Source of the DNA: Clostridia bacterium
GTDB lineage: Bacteria > Bacillota > Clostridia > Christensenellales > Aristaeellaceae
DNA: 64,000 nucleotides
Assembly (NCBI GenBank): GCA_017501255.1
Contig: JAFVXE010000052.1
Coordinates: 62,001 to 126,000, forward strand
Direction: 5' to 3'
Below are positions 17,252 to 25,718 of the stretch, piece by piece; position 1 is the stretch's first letter; each line of letters opens with the position of its first letter. The notes beneath the pieces were generated by a model. It saw only the letters and a program-made list of their open reading frames with translations, had not been told where the DNA came from and did no database searches. The translations under genes were made by a program, and so were the position numbers.

Positions 17252-17908
17252 TCACGCCATATGCAGAACACGCAGCAATTCCGAAATATCATCCACCACA
17301 AAATCAGCGCCGGCTTCCAGCAAGGTGGCTTTGTCCGCGTTGCCATAGGTCACGCCGCATACATACGCACCTGCGCCTTTGCCCATCAGCACATCCATGG
17401 GCATATCGCCGATGACGATGGCTTCCTCCGGCTGGCAGTGCAAATCCTCCAGCGTTTTCAACACAGCCTCCGGGTGCGGTTTCAGATTTTTGGTGCTTTC
17501 GCCGCAAAGGATATAGGAAAAATGCTTCTTCACACCCAGCTGCCCCAGCATTTCATGGCAGGATTCCGTATTTCGGGCAGTGGCAATGGTGCAGGCGATT
17601 CCCTGAAGAGTCAGTTTTTCCAGCACTTCCTCCATATAGGGAAACAGCACCGGAGGCATGGTCTTTTTCTTCTCCTCAAACAGCCTGCGGTAAGTGACGG
17701 TACAGGCATCCGCCAATTCATCCGCAATGCCGGGATACAGCCGCTGAAAACCCACCTTGGCCGTGTAGCCAATGGTGGAAGCGCAGGCCGCCTCATCCAG
17801 CACGGGAAGGTTATGAAGGCGCATGGTTTCCTGTTTAGCGGCAATGATAGGGGCCCGGGTATCGGCAATGGTGCCGTCAAAATCGAAAATAGCCAGTTTG
17901 ATGTGCAT
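17252..17908 (-). CDS. HAD-superfamily hydrolase (phosphoglycolate phosphatase-like)
   Basis: A 218-residue HAD phosphatase. Motif I is FDFDGTIADT with the nucleophile Asp at the N-terminus, motif II is the Thr of ATAR, motif III is Lys in LKPHPE, and motif IV is GDMPMD. The cap is the small helical C1 type of the Gph/PGMB branch. It probably dephosphorylates a small sugar phosphate or phosphoglycolate. The ATG at 17908 is chosen because the family begins with KLAIFDFDGT; a GGAG sits upstream. Confidence 0.88.
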   Translation of the reverse strand: MHIKLAIFDFDGTIADTRAPIIAAKQETMRLHNLPVLDEAACASTIGYTAKVGFQRLYPGIADELADACTVTYRRLFEEKKKTMPPVLFPYMEEVLEKLTLQGIACTIATARNTESCHEMLGQLGVKKHFSYILCGESTKNLKPHPEAVLKTLEDLHCQPEEAIVIGDMPMDVLMGKGAGAYVCGVTYGNADKATLLEAGADFVVDDISELLRVLHMA

Positions 17909-17949
17909 GGTGATTCGCTCCGTTTGTTCTGTTGGTTTGATACCAGACC

Positions 17950-17978
17950 ATCTTATCATACAGAAATACACAAAGCAA
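17950..17978 (-). promoter_or_regulatory. Candidate promoter of the HAD-EamA unit
   Basis: Minus-strand TTGCTT (17973-17978) and TAAGAT (17950-17955) with a 17-bp spacer and an upstream TGA. The -35 lies within the 3' arm of the terminator of the upstream operon, so termination and re-initiation share sequence. Confidence 0.45.
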
Positions 17979-18007
17979 GCCACGGCAATCGTTACCGCGG
18001 CTTGCTT
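17970..18007 (-). terminator. Terminator of the M42 aminopeptidase operon
   Basis: A stem of about 13 bp (AAGCAAGCCGCGG against CCGTGGCTTGCTT with one mismatch) around a 9-nt loop, followed on the minus strand by TTTGTGTATTT. It lies 26 bp after the stop at 18033. Confidence 0.75.
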
Positions 18008-18032
18008 CAGCTATGACGAAGCACTACATTTC

Positions 18033-18599
18033 CTATTCTCCACAGCAAAATGTAACAAATGCCTCCGGCAGTGCATCTCCATTGGCTTGTATGTTCTGCT
18101 GGGCGATTTCGGGATAGTACTCCAGTTCATGAATCAGAATCGGCAATTCTCTGCCAAACTTTTTCGTCAGAATCCCCAGGGCATGAATCTCCTGCACAAT
18201 GGCGACCAGTTCACTTACAAACTCCTTGGTAATCTGTCTGCATTCCTCATCCACGCAGTCATCATCCCACGCTTCATCGTCATCCTCATAGTACGGCAGG
18301 CAACGTGTCATCATCCATTCTCTGACATCCCGGGCGGTATCGCCCTCACCGAAGCAGAAGAACGCATTCTGAATCCAAAAAGCATAGTTCCATCGGGCTT
18401 CTGTCTCGTTGACAGGTTTCCACTTGACCTCCGAATCCATTTGAGCCCGCACCTGCGTCTCTGTATTATACCCAAGGGTGACCGTTGGCTTGCAAGGATT
18501 ATCGCACTCGTCATACACGTACAGAGAGATGGCGTAAATATCCTCGTCCGTCCACGAAGCGATCTGATCAATCATCAGATTGATGAGTTTTTCCCGCAT
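18033..18599 (-). CDS. Small acidic cytoplasmic protein, DUF4303-like
   Basis: A 188-residue soluble protein, acidic in the middle (YYEDDDEAWDDDCVDEE). The N-terminal pattern IYAISLYVYDE...PTVTLGYNTE recalls DUF4303 proteins, a family related by context to SMI1/KNR4-type immunity proteins; I am not certain of the assignment. No catalytic motif is visible. It is the last gene of the M42 operon, 12 bp after the third aminopeptidase gene. It could be a bystander or an accessory of the operon. Confidence 0.6.
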   Translation of the reverse strand: MREKLINLMIDQIASWTDEDIYAISLYVYDECDNPCKPTVTLGYNTETQVRAQMDSEVKWKPVNETEARWNYAFWIQNAFFCFGEGDTARDVREWMMTRCLPYYEDDDEAWDDDCVDEECRQITKEFVSELVAIVQEIHALGILTKKFGRELPILIHELEYYPEIAQQNIQANGDALPEAFVTFCCGE

Positions 18600-18611
18600 G
18601 ACGTTGTCCCC

Positions 18612-19598
18612 TTACTTCAAATATTCCACCAGCAGCTTCTTGGCAGCATCCACATCCCGCAGGTCAATGACCTCGCAGGCGCTGTGCACATAGCGGCAGG
18701 GGATGGACACGGTGCAGACCTTCACGCCGCCACGGGTCAGCTGAATGGTGCTGGCATCGGTGCCGCCATAGGGCAGCACTTCCCGCTGGGTGGGTACGCC
18801 GGCAGCCTTGCCGGCAGCCAACAGGTCGCTGAACAATTCAGGGTTGGAGATGCTGCCCCGATCCATCACCTTGATGGCAGCACCTGCGCCCAGCTTAACA
18901 GCGGGCAGCTTGGTTTCGGGGGTGTCGCCATTGCCGGTCACATCCAAGGCGATGCCAATGTCTGGCTCCACGCCATAAGCAGCGGTTTTGGCGCCACGGC
19001 AGCCCACTTCCTCCTGAGTGGAGAAAACGGCAACGATGGTGTTTCTGGTCTTTTGAGGCAGTTCCTTGAGCACAGCCACCAGCAGAGCGCACGCGATGCG
19101 ATCATCCATAGCAGGAGCCGCCACTTTATGCTGGCCCAGACGGAAGCAGTCATTGCTGTAGACCGCCATATCGCCCAGATTGATCATGGACAGGGCTTCA
19201 GCTTCGTTCTCAGCGCCGATGTCGATGAACATATGCTTCATGGCAGGGGTCTCGCCATCCCGGACAGGTTCCCGGCAGATGATACCCTGAACACCATTGC
19301 CAAAGGACACATGACGGGTCAGACTGGCATTCATACTGATGCCGCCCACAGGCATCACCCGCAGGAAGCCTTCCTTTTCAACAGCCACCACAATGAAACC
19401 GATGTGGTCCATGTGAGCGGACAGCATGATGCGCTGGCCGCCTTCTTCGCCGGTCTTTTCGCAGATCAGGTTGCCCATGGCATCCCGGCGGATGGTATCC
19501 ACGTAAGGCTTCACCATTTCCTCAATGGTATCAGCCACAAGGGTCTCCCGACCAGTGGGGCCATAGGCATTCACCAATTTTTCAATCAAATCATACAT
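18612..19598 (-). CDS. M42 family metallo-aminopeptidase (third in tandem)
   Basis: A 328-residue co-catalytic zinc aminopeptidase of the glutamyl/leucyl aminopeptidase (M42) family. Ligands and catalytic residues are visible as AHMDHIG, MDDRIAC, QEEVG, IALDVT and VHSACE. The ATG at 19598 is preferred to one three codons upstream (19607) because the latter directly abuts the GGGGG ribosome binding site. These enzymes form large TET-type dodecamers that trim peptides in the cytoplasm. It is one of three divergent paralogues in one operon, 14 bp after the second. Confidence 0.9.
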   Translation of the reverse strand: MYDLIEKLVNAYGPTGRETLVADTIEEMVKPYVDTIRRDAMGNLICEKTGEEGGQRIMLSAHMDHIGFIVVAVEKEGFLRVMPVGGISMNASLTRHVSFGNGVQGIICREPVRDGETPAMKHMFIDIGAENEAEALSMINLGDMAVYSNDCFRLGQHKVAAPAMDDRIACALLVAVLKELPQKTRNTIVAVFSTQEEVGCRGAKTAAYGVEPDIGIALDVTGNGDTPETKLPAVKLGAGAAIKVMDRGSISNPELFSDLLAAGKAAGVPTQREVLPYGGTDASTIQLTRGGVKVCTVSIPCRYVHSACEVIDLRDVDAAKKLLVEYLK

Positions 19599-19612
19599 GG
19601 GTTGCATCCCCC

Positions 19613-20656
19613 TTACTTTTCAAGATAGGCTTTCGCCAGCTGATACTGGGCTTCCACATCGCTCAATGCGCAGACGGTGGAAGGGCTGTGGATGTAGCGG
19701 CAGGGCACGCTGAGCACGCAGGTGCGTACGCCCATGCCGGTGCGCTGCATCACGCCGCCTTCGTTGCCGCCGGATACGCTCATTTTCACCTGATGGGCAG
19801 CACCGCAAGCCTTGGCAACATTCATCATCTCAGCAAACATTTCCGGCTGCGCAATGGAGGCATTGTCCATAAAGCTGATGGCAACGCCCTGCCCCACTTT
19901 GCACACCTTGGAAACCTCGGGCATATCGCCCGCATCATTGGCAGTGGTGCCCTCCAGTGCAATGGCGATATCCGGCATCAGGCGGAACGCTGCACCGGCA
20001 GCGCCACGGCAGCCCACCTCTTCCTGACAGGTGAACACAAAATCCGTATCACCGCTGACTTCCGCATCCAACAGGCGCAGCATATTGTAGCAGCCCACCC
20101 GGTCATCCGCGGCTTTGCACAAAAGCAAGCCGTCGCCAAAAGGCGTGTAGGGTGTGTCAAACGTAACAGGCGTACCGGCAGGAGCATAGCGCAGGGCTTC
20201 GTCCTTGTCCTTGGCGCCAATATCCACAAACAGCTGGTCAATGGGCAGCACATTCTTCCGATCCGCCGCAGACTGCTGATGGATGGCCATAGCGCCGATC
20301 ACGCCGGATATGGCCTTCTTTTCCTCTTTCCCATCCTTGCCAGGCACGTCGTAGCCTACCCGGACACGCTTGGAAACCAGCACCCGGGGGTCGATGCCAC
20401 CGATGGCACGCACCCGCAGCAGACCGTCATCCGTAGCGTTGATGACCATGAGACCCACTTCGTCCATATGGGCAGTGAGCATCACATGGGGCGCATCAGG
20501 ATTTTTGCCTGCCTTGTGGGCGATCACATTGCCCATCTTGTCAATAGTCACGTTTTCCTCGCCCAGCTTCTCGACGCATTCGTGGTAGATGGCCATGCGC
20601 ACGGGTTCTTCCCGTCCGCTGATGCCCTGCATTTCACAAAGCTGTTTCAGCTCCAT
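19613..20656 (-). CDS. M42 family metallo-aminopeptidase (second in tandem)
   Basis: A 347-residue M42 peptidase with AHMDEVG, ADDRVGC, QEEVG and IHSPST. The fourth metal position, usually Asp in ALDV, is Glu here (IALEGTTANDAGD), a variant I recall in one M42 subgroup and still able to bind metal. A lysine- and glutamate-rich insert (GKDGKEEKK) follows the first domain. The start overlaps the previous gene by 10 bp. A substrate range different from its neighbours is likely but not readable. Confidence 0.9.
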   Translation of the reverse strand: MELKQLCEMQGISGREEPVRMAIYHECVEKLGEENVTIDKMGNVIAHKAGKNPDAPHVMLTAHMDEVGLMVINATDDGLLRVRAIGGIDPRVLVSKRVRVGYDVPGKDGKEEKKAISGVIGAMAIHQQSAADRKNVLPIDQLFVDIGAKDKDEALRYAPAGTPVTFDTPYTPFGDGLLLCKAADDRVGCYNMLRLLDAEVSGDTDFVFTCQEEVGCRGAAGAAFRLMPDIAIALEGTTANDAGDMPEVSKVCKVGQGVAISFMDNASIAQPEMFAEMMNVAKACGAAHQVKMSVSGGNEGGVMQRTGMGVRTCVLSVPCRYIHSPSTVCALSDVEAQYQLAKAYLEK

Positions 20657-21717
20657 AGGTCTTCATCCCACCTTTCGTCGATATCGCACAGGAAATGGCT
20701 GAGTAGGCGTCCGCATTCCTTCATTACGTTCATATCCAGCAATTCCACCGTGGTGTGCATATACTTGAGGGGCAGATCGATCAACACACAGGGAATACCC
20801 GCCCGGGCCACCTGCACATTGTCAGTATCCGTGCCGGTGCGGCTGGTGGCGTGCTCGGTATTCAGCTTGATATGATGCTCCCCGGCAGTCTTTTTCAGTT
20901 TCTCCAACAGCTTATGCTGAATAAAGGGGCCATAGGTGGCGGCAGGGGCATCCAGCGGCACGGTGGTATCGGGGCGGCTGGCAGGAATGGTGGCATGGGA
21001 TACATCCAGCACCACCGCCAGATCGGGATCCACCGTGTAGGCTGCAACCGCAGCGCCCTTGCAACCCACCTCCTCCTGAGAGGTAGCCACAAAATACACA
21101 TCACACATATGCTGCATCCGCTGGAGCCGCTCGGCAGCCTCCAGTAGCACCCCCACGCAGGCACGGTCGTCCATGGTTTTGGCGGCGCAACGGTCATTGA
21201 GCAGCTTGGTGGCCGGACCGCAGAGGGTGATCAGATCGCCGATGGCGACTTTTTGACGGACAGCCTCATGGGAAAGGCCCAAGTCCACAAACAGGTCTTC
21301 CCGCTTATAGTTGCTCTTGCGGTCTGCATCTGACAGCAGATGAGGCGGCACTGCGCCCACCACGCCGGTCAGAATCTCACCGCTTAAGGAGGCGTGCACC
21401 TTCACCACACCCGCAGGCAGGATGCGGGGATCCACGCCGCCCACCTGACCCATGCGCAGGGTACCGTCCGGCAGGATGTCAGAAACCATCAGGGCAATTT
21501 CATCCTGATGGGCGCACAAAAGCACCTTGGGCGCAGGCGAACCATCCGGGGTCGCCACGGTGGCCTTTTTGCAGGCAATCACATTGTACAGCGGATCGAT
21601 TTCCACGCTGTCCGTAAGCGGACGGAACCATTCTGCCATCCACTGGGACACCGGGCCCTCATGCCCGCTGGGGCCATGCTGGCTGGCCATGCCTTCCAGA
21701 TAACCAAAAATATCCAT
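20647..21717 (-). CDS. M42 family metallo-aminopeptidase (first in tandem)
   Basis: A 356-residue M42 peptidase, first gene of the four-gene operon. Metal and catalytic signatures are CAHQDEIA, MDDRACVG, QEEVGC, VVLDVS and MHTTVE. The Gln in AHQD, where the neighbours have AHMD, and a longer N-terminal region (WMAEWFRPLTDSVEID) distinguish it. It probably works with the other two in cytoplasmic peptide turnover, possibly as part of mixed or separate TET particles. It follows the strong promoter at 21757-21785. Confidence 0.9.
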   Translation of the reverse strand: MDIFGYLEGMASQHGPSGHEGPVSQWMAEWFRPLTDSVEIDPLYNVIACKKATVATPDGSPAPKVLLCAHQDEIALMVSDILPDGTLRMGQVGGVDPRILPAGVVKVHASLSGEILTGVVGAVPPHLLSDADRKSNYKREDLFVDLGLSHEAVRQKVAIGDLITLCGPATKLLNDRCAAKTMDDRACVGVLLEAAERLQRMQHMCDVYFVATSQEEVGCKGAAVAAYTVDPDLAVVLDVSHATIPASRPDTTVPLDAPAATYGPFIQHKLLEKLKKTAGEHHIKLNTEHATSRTGTDTDNVQVARAGIPCVLIDLPLKYMHTTVELLDMNVMKECGRLLSHFLCDIDERWDEDLWS

Positions 21718-21756
21718 ATGTCTCTGTCCTTTCAGAGGAACTTATTCGGCGGCATT

Positions 21757-21785
21757 ATTATACCCTGTTTTTTGTTTGTGTGCAA
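21757..21785 (-). promoter_or_regulatory. Promoter of the M42 operon
   Basis: Minus-strand TTGCAC (21780-21785) and TATAAT (21757-21762) separated by a 17-bp, A-rich spacer, about 40 bp before the ATG at 21717. Confidence 0.8.
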
Positions 21786-21832
21786 TGGGTGAGCCCTGTT
21801 TGCGTATGTGCCAGACGGAAAGAAACACAACC

Positions 21833-21865
21833 AAAAAGGGAGGATCAACTTTCGTTGATCCTCCC
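21833..21865 (-). terminator. Terminator of the CUT1 ABC transporter operon
   Basis: A perfect 12-bp stem (GGGAGGATCAAC with GTTGATCCTCCC) and four-base loop, followed by TTTTT on the minus strand, 52 bp after the solute-binding-protein stop. Confidence 0.95.
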
Positions 21866-21917
21866 CTGAATCAGTCAGTTAACAATAGCTTGTCAACCAG
21901 CGATGGAGAGCGTCAGA

Positions 21918-23381
21918 TTACTGAGCCTTCCAAGCGTTGTACTGGTTCTGGAACTCGGCCAAGCAGGTCTGGAAGCCAGCGGCATCCAGGTCAGCCTGGT
22001 ACTGAGCGATGTAATCTTCCACAGCGTCAGCGGGCACGCCACCGTTCTCGAGCACGAAGCCGTACTGATCGAACAGAGCCTGGCAAGCAACGTACTCGGC
22101 CTCAACGGGAGTACGGTCGAAGCGGAAGCCAGCAGCGCAAGAGGTGATGGCGCCGCCGTTGAAGTCGATGTACAGGTCAGCCTTGTTGTCGGGCTCGACA
22201 GCCAGAGGAGTAACGATGGTAGCGCTGGCAGACTCCCACATGGAGTGGTTGTACTTCTCGCTGGTCTGGGTGACGTGAACGACGGTCTGGCCTTCTTCCT
22301 GAGTGTAGGTGAAGTCTTCGCCTTCGATACCGAAGGTGTACATATCAGCCAGCTTGCTGTCGGTGTACAGCAGGCCCATGAAGTCGATGCAAGCCTTGAT
22401 CTTGGTCTCGTCCATGGTGGTCACGGCGTAGCAGGAGCCCAGAGCGGAGGTGCTGTGAGCGTAGTTGTTGGTGGCGGGCACCATCACAACTTCCTGGCCA
22501 TAACGAGCGTTGGCTTCGGTGTTGTCGGGCAGGTCGGTCCAGTAGGACAGAGCCCAATCCTTGGACTGGGTGGTGGTGTCGGTGGTAACCTTGGTCAGGT
22601 CATCCTCGTGGAGGAGGCCCATTTCGCCCCACTTGCCCATCAGCTTGCAGAACTCGACGTATTCTTCGGAAGCCAGAACGTTCACAACTTCGTTGGTGTC
22701 GCGATCAACGGCGAAGAAGTTGGTGGAAGCGTCAGCGGTGAAGAAATCGAAAGCATCGATGTTCCAGCGATAGAACAGAGCGGTCTTCTGGGTGAGGTAG
22801 GGGTACTTGATGCCAGCTTCTTCCTTAGCCTGAACCAGGAAGGGCTCGGCGTCAGCCAGAGTCTTCACAGAGGAGACATCCCAGCCGAACTGGTCAACCA
22901 GTTCCTTGCGGAACATGAAGTTGTAGCCTTCCACGTTGTCTTTGTAGACGGGGATGAAGTAGTTGCGGCCGCTGTACTTGGTAGCTTCCCACTGGCCTTC
23001 GGCCATGGAGGCGTACAGAGCGGTGCCGGGCAGGTAATCGGTGATGTCAGCCACAGCGTTGGCGGGAACCAGATCGTTGGTGCCGATGACGCTTTCCCAG
23101 GAAGCGGTCCACAGCAGGTCGATCTCGTTGTTGGCCATAGCCAGCTTGGCCTGGTCTTCGTACTCGCCGGACATATCGGTCAGAACGATCTGAACGTTGA
23201 TCTTGTCAGCGATGTACTCATTGATAGCAGCTTCAACCTTCTTTACCTGATCCTGATCAGGCTGAGCCAGGTTGAAGGTCTTGCGCCATACGTTGATGAC
23301 GACCTTTTCCTCGGCAGAGGCCACGGCCACAACGGACAGCAGCATGCACAGGGCAAGAACCAGAGAAACGAGCTTTTTCAT
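21918..23381 (-). CDS. Extracellular solute-binding protein of CUT1 ABC importer
   Basis: A 487-residue secreted binding protein of the LipO/MalE-like group. Residues 1-23 are a Sec signal peptide (cut likely after VASA, before EEKVV); there is no clear lipobox, so surface attachment is unexplained. KVVINVWRKTF begins the mature alpha/beta domain, and the C-terminal part resembles DUF3502-type ends. It captures an oligosaccharide for the two permeases encoded upstream. No ATPase gene is present, so a shared MsmK-type ATPase elsewhere is expected. AGGGAGG lies before the ATG, and codon use is strongly biased, suggesting high expression. Confidence 0.9.
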   Translation of the reverse strand: MKKLVSLVLALCMLLSVVAVASAEEKVVINVWRKTFNLAQPDQDQVKKVEAAINEYIADKINVQIVLTDMSGEYEDQAKLAMANNEIDLLWTASWESVIGTNDLVPANAVADITDYLPGTALYASMAEGQWEATKYSGRNYFIPVYKDNVEGYNFMFRKELVDQFGWDVSSVKTLADAEPFLVQAKEEAGIKYPYLTQKTALFYRWNIDAFDFFTADASTNFFAVDRDTNEVVNVLASEEYVEFCKLMGKWGEMGLLHEDDLTKVTTDTTTQSKDWALSYWTDLPDNTEANARYGQEVVMVPATNNYAHSTSALGSCYAVTTMDETKIKACIDFMGLLYTDSKLADMYTFGIEGEDFTYTQEEGQTVVHVTQTSEKYNHSMWESASATIVTPLAVEPDNKADLYIDFNGGAITSCAAGFRFDRTPVEAEYVACQALFDQYGFVLENGGVPADAVEDYIAQYQADLDAAGFQTCLAEFQNQYNAWKAQ

Positions 23382-23458
23382 GGTTGTTTTCCTCCCTAAT
23401 TTTTTATTCTAAACGTTTCATAGATACAAGAAACGTCAGAAACAATGTTGAATGGGCA

Positions 23459-24397
23459 TCAGCCCTTGACGGAACCCACGGTGAGACCCTTGATGAAATA
23501 CTTCTGGAAGAAGGGGTACACCACCATGATGGGACCGATAACCACCAGAACGGTGGCCATGGTTGCAGAATACTGGGGGATAGCGCCGCCCATGGCAGCA
23601 CGGACGGAAGCGGGAACGTTGGTGTTGTTCAGAAGGAAGGAGATGTTCTTCTGAATGTTGACCAGCAAAAGCTGCAAGGGCTTGAGCTTATCGTTGGAGA
23701 TATAGAGCAGAGCGTTCTGCCAGTCATTCCAGTAAGCGGTAGCCATCATGAAGCCCACAGCCGCCAGAGAGGGCTTGAGCAGCGGCAGCGTAATCTGGAA
23801 GAAGGTGCGGTAATCGCCGGCGCCGTCAATCTTGGCAGCTTCCATCAATTCGCCGGGAATGCTGTTGACGATGTAGGTGCGCAGAATGATGACATTCATC
23901 GTGGATACGCACAGGGGCAGGATCAGGGCCAGCAGATTGTTCTTCAGGCCGTAGTAGCGGGTGAAGATCATGTAGCCGGACAGCTGACCGCCGTTGAACA
24001 GCATGGGAATCAGCAGGAAGATGCTCAGGAACTTGGTCAGCTTGAAACCCTTGCGGCTGATGGCGTAGGCGTACATACTCATCACCAGCAGGCCCAGGAA
24101 AGTACCGGCCACGGTGACGAAGATGGTCACCGCATAGGAGCTGAACAGCTTATCGCCGTACTTGAGCACGGAATTCATACCCGTCATGGACCACTTTTCC
24201 GGCCAGAAGGAGAAACCGTTCTGGTTGATGGTCATCTCATCGGTAAAGGCAGAGATGAAGGTGAGCAGTACGGGAGCAAAGCAGAAAATCGTGAAGGCGA
24301 TGATCAGAATGGTCAGAATGGTCTGACCGATGATGATCTTGGGAGAGAGATGCTTATGGTTGAACTTGATGGGGGTTGCAACGGCGGTTTTTTCCAT
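23459..24397 (-). CDS. CUT1 ABC permease, LplC/MalG-like
   Basis: A 312-residue permease with six helices; the cytoplasmic EAA loop is EAAKIDGAGDYRTFFQITLPLLKP. The ATG at 24397 is chosen since AAGGAGT lies upstream and a basic N-tail (KFNHKHLSPK) precedes the first helix. It pairs with the permease encoded 16 bp upstream to form the membrane channel of the sugar importer. Confidence 0.92.
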   Translation of the reverse strand: MEKTAVATPIKFNHKHLSPKIIIGQTILTILIIAFTIFCFAPVLLTFISAFTDEMTINQNGFSFWPEKWSMTGMNSVLKYGDKLFSSYAVTIFVTVAGTFLGLLVMSMYAYAISRKGFKLTKFLSIFLLIPMLFNGGQLSGYMIFTRYYGLKNNLLALILPLCVSTMNVIILRTYIVNSIPGELMEAAKIDGAGDYRTFFQITLPLLKPSLAAVGFMMATAYWNDWQNALLYISNDKLKPLQLLLVNIQKNISFLLNNTNVPASVRAAMGGAIPQYSATMATVLVVIGPIMVVYPFFQKYFIKGLTVGSVKG

Positions 24398-24413
24398 TGA
24401 TCTCACTCCTTCC

Positions 24414-25319
24414 TCAGAACAGTGCGTTTTCAGGCTCGATCTTACGGACAGTGAAGTTGGCAACCAACATCAGCAGAAGACCGATCACAGACTGGAAGAA
24501 AGAAGTGGCAGCCGGGAAACCGAAGTTGGAGCTCTTGAAAATCTGACCCAGCACGTAGGAGTCGATAACCTGCGTGGTGGAGTAGAGGATACCGTTGTTA
24601 CGGGTGACCTGATAGAACAGACCCGTATCGGAACGCATCACGTTACCAACGGACAAAAGCAGCATAACGGTGATCATAGGCACCAGCGAAGGAATGGTGA
24701 TGTGCTTGATCTGCTGCCACTTGTTGGCACCGTCGATCTCGGCGGCCTCATACAGGGAAGTATCGATACCGGCCAGCACGGACATATACAGCACGGAGCC
24801 GTAACCGGTATCCTTCCAGATCTTGACGATCAAGAGGATCCAGGGCCAGTAGGCAGCCTTGGAATAGAAGCTGACGTTGAGACCCAGAGAATTGTTGATC
24901 AGACCCGTATCTTTGGCCAGGAAGGCATATACGATGAACTGCACAGCGGCGTAGGAGATGAACACGGGGATGATCATCAGGGTCTGCATGGTCTTGGCAG
25001 CCCGCTTCAGACGCATCTGATCGATGGCGATGGCCAGCGTAACATTCAGAACCGTGCCCACTGCGGTGAACATCAGGTAGTAAAACACGGTGTTCTTGGT
25101 CATGTTGACGAAAGTTTTCCAGGACTGCACCAGGAACTTGAAGTTATCAAGACCGCACCAGGGGCTGGCGAAGATGCCCAGCTGATAATCGAATTTCTTG
25201 AAGGCCATTACCAAACCGGCCATGGGGACATACATAATGAAGAATAAAATCAAAAAGCCGGGGAGAGCCATCACCACGTGTGCCCTGTGTTTCCAGATGT
25301 TACTGAAAAACCCTTTCAC
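24414..25319 (-). CDS. CUT1 ABC permease, LplB-like
   Basis: A 301-residue permease, first gene of the operon, with the EAA loop YEAAEIDGANKWQQIKHITIPSLVP. I choose the GTG at 25319 because AAAAGGAG lies at the right distance and the family begins with a short basic segment before the first helix (here FFSNIWKHRAHVVMALPGF). Upstream in-frame ATG codons would add a tail with no ribosome binding site. Substrate is probably a plant-derived oligosaccharide. Expression is likely controlled by the paired LacI-type operators at 25458 and 25626. Confidence 0.88.
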   Translation of the reverse strand: MKGFFSNIWKHRAHVVMALPGFLILFFIMYVPMAGLVMAFKKFDYQLGIFASPWCGLDNFKFLVQSWKTFVNMTKNTVFYYLMFTAVGTVLNVTLAIAIDQMRLKRAAKTMQTLMIIPVFISYAAVQFIVYAFLAKDTGLINNSLGLNVSFYSKAAYWPWILLIVKIWKDTGYGSVLYMSVLAGIDTSLYEAAEIDGANKWQQIKHITIPSLVPMITVMLLLSVGNVMRSDTGLFYQVTRNNGILYSTTQVIDSYVLGQIFKSSNFGFPAATSFFQSVIGLLLMLVANFTVRKIEPENALF

Positions 25320-25457
25320 GCTGCCATCTCCTTTTATTGGTTCTGTTTCGTAACGAATGACCACCGGTTTGCCGAACAACCTGCGTTGCATCCCTTGGAT
25401 GAAACAATTCAATCAGAACAAGCGCAGCCCGCCAATGCAGAGCTGTTTTCATCACGA

Positions 25458-25477
25458 TAACGAAAACGTATTCGTAA
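25458..25477. promoter_or_regulatory. LacI-family operator O1
   Basis: A 20-bp near-palindrome centred on CG with arms TAACGAA and TTCGTAA and core AACGTA, one mismatch from perfect. It lies about 30 bp downstream of the -10, where a bound repressor would block transcription. Confidence 0.7.
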
Positions 25478-25507
25478 CAAAACGGTGTCCTTTAGCTTAC
25501 GTTAGTC

Positions 25508-25536
25508 ATATTACCCTATTTTTGTACGTTTTGCAA
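25508..25536 (-). promoter_or_regulatory. Promoter of the CUT1 ABC operon
   Basis: Minus-strand TTGCAA (25531-25536) and TAATAT (25508-25513) with a 17-bp spacer. It lies between the two LacI-type operators and gives a leader of about 180 nt. Confidence 0.65.
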
Positions 25537-25625
25537 GAGGTTTTTACCATTTTGCTGATCTTGGCATTGTATCATTTCTGTTTTTGCCCCATCCATCGTA
25601 TAAAAATGACCTATGCTATTTTGAG

Positions 25626-25645
25626 TTACGAAAACGCATTCGTAA
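25626..25645. promoter_or_regulatory. LacI-family operator O2
   Basis: A 20-bp inverted repeat with perfect arms TTACGAA and TTCGTAA around AACGCA, again centred on CG. Its centre is 168 bp from that of O1, an integral number of helical turns, as expected for DNA looping. Confidence 0.7.
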
Positions 25646-25718
25646 GGCAATGCTTTGCCTTTTTAATTTCGTTTTATTGTTCCGTAACTTGGTTATGTAA
25701 CTTCGTTTACAATAATTT

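Larger units (their letters stand above)
25320..25718. other. Regulatory intergenic region of the ABC operon
   Basis: This 399-bp gene-free stretch is AT-rich and holds the operon promoter, two LacI-type operators and a shorter related palindrome, TTCGTAACGAA, at 25347-25357 in the leader. A small hairpin (AAGGCAA/TTTGCCTT) lies at about 25645-25662. I see no coding region in it. Confidence 0.7.

Noticed and set aside
17823..19628. 601-codon plus-strand frame across the HAD and M42 genes
   Set aside because: It runs antisense through four real genes and their intergenic signals, and its translation has no family resemblance.
21903..23399. 498-codon antisense frame over the solute-binding protein gene
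   Set aside because: Gly/Val/His-rich shadow caused by the biased codon use of a highly expressed gene.
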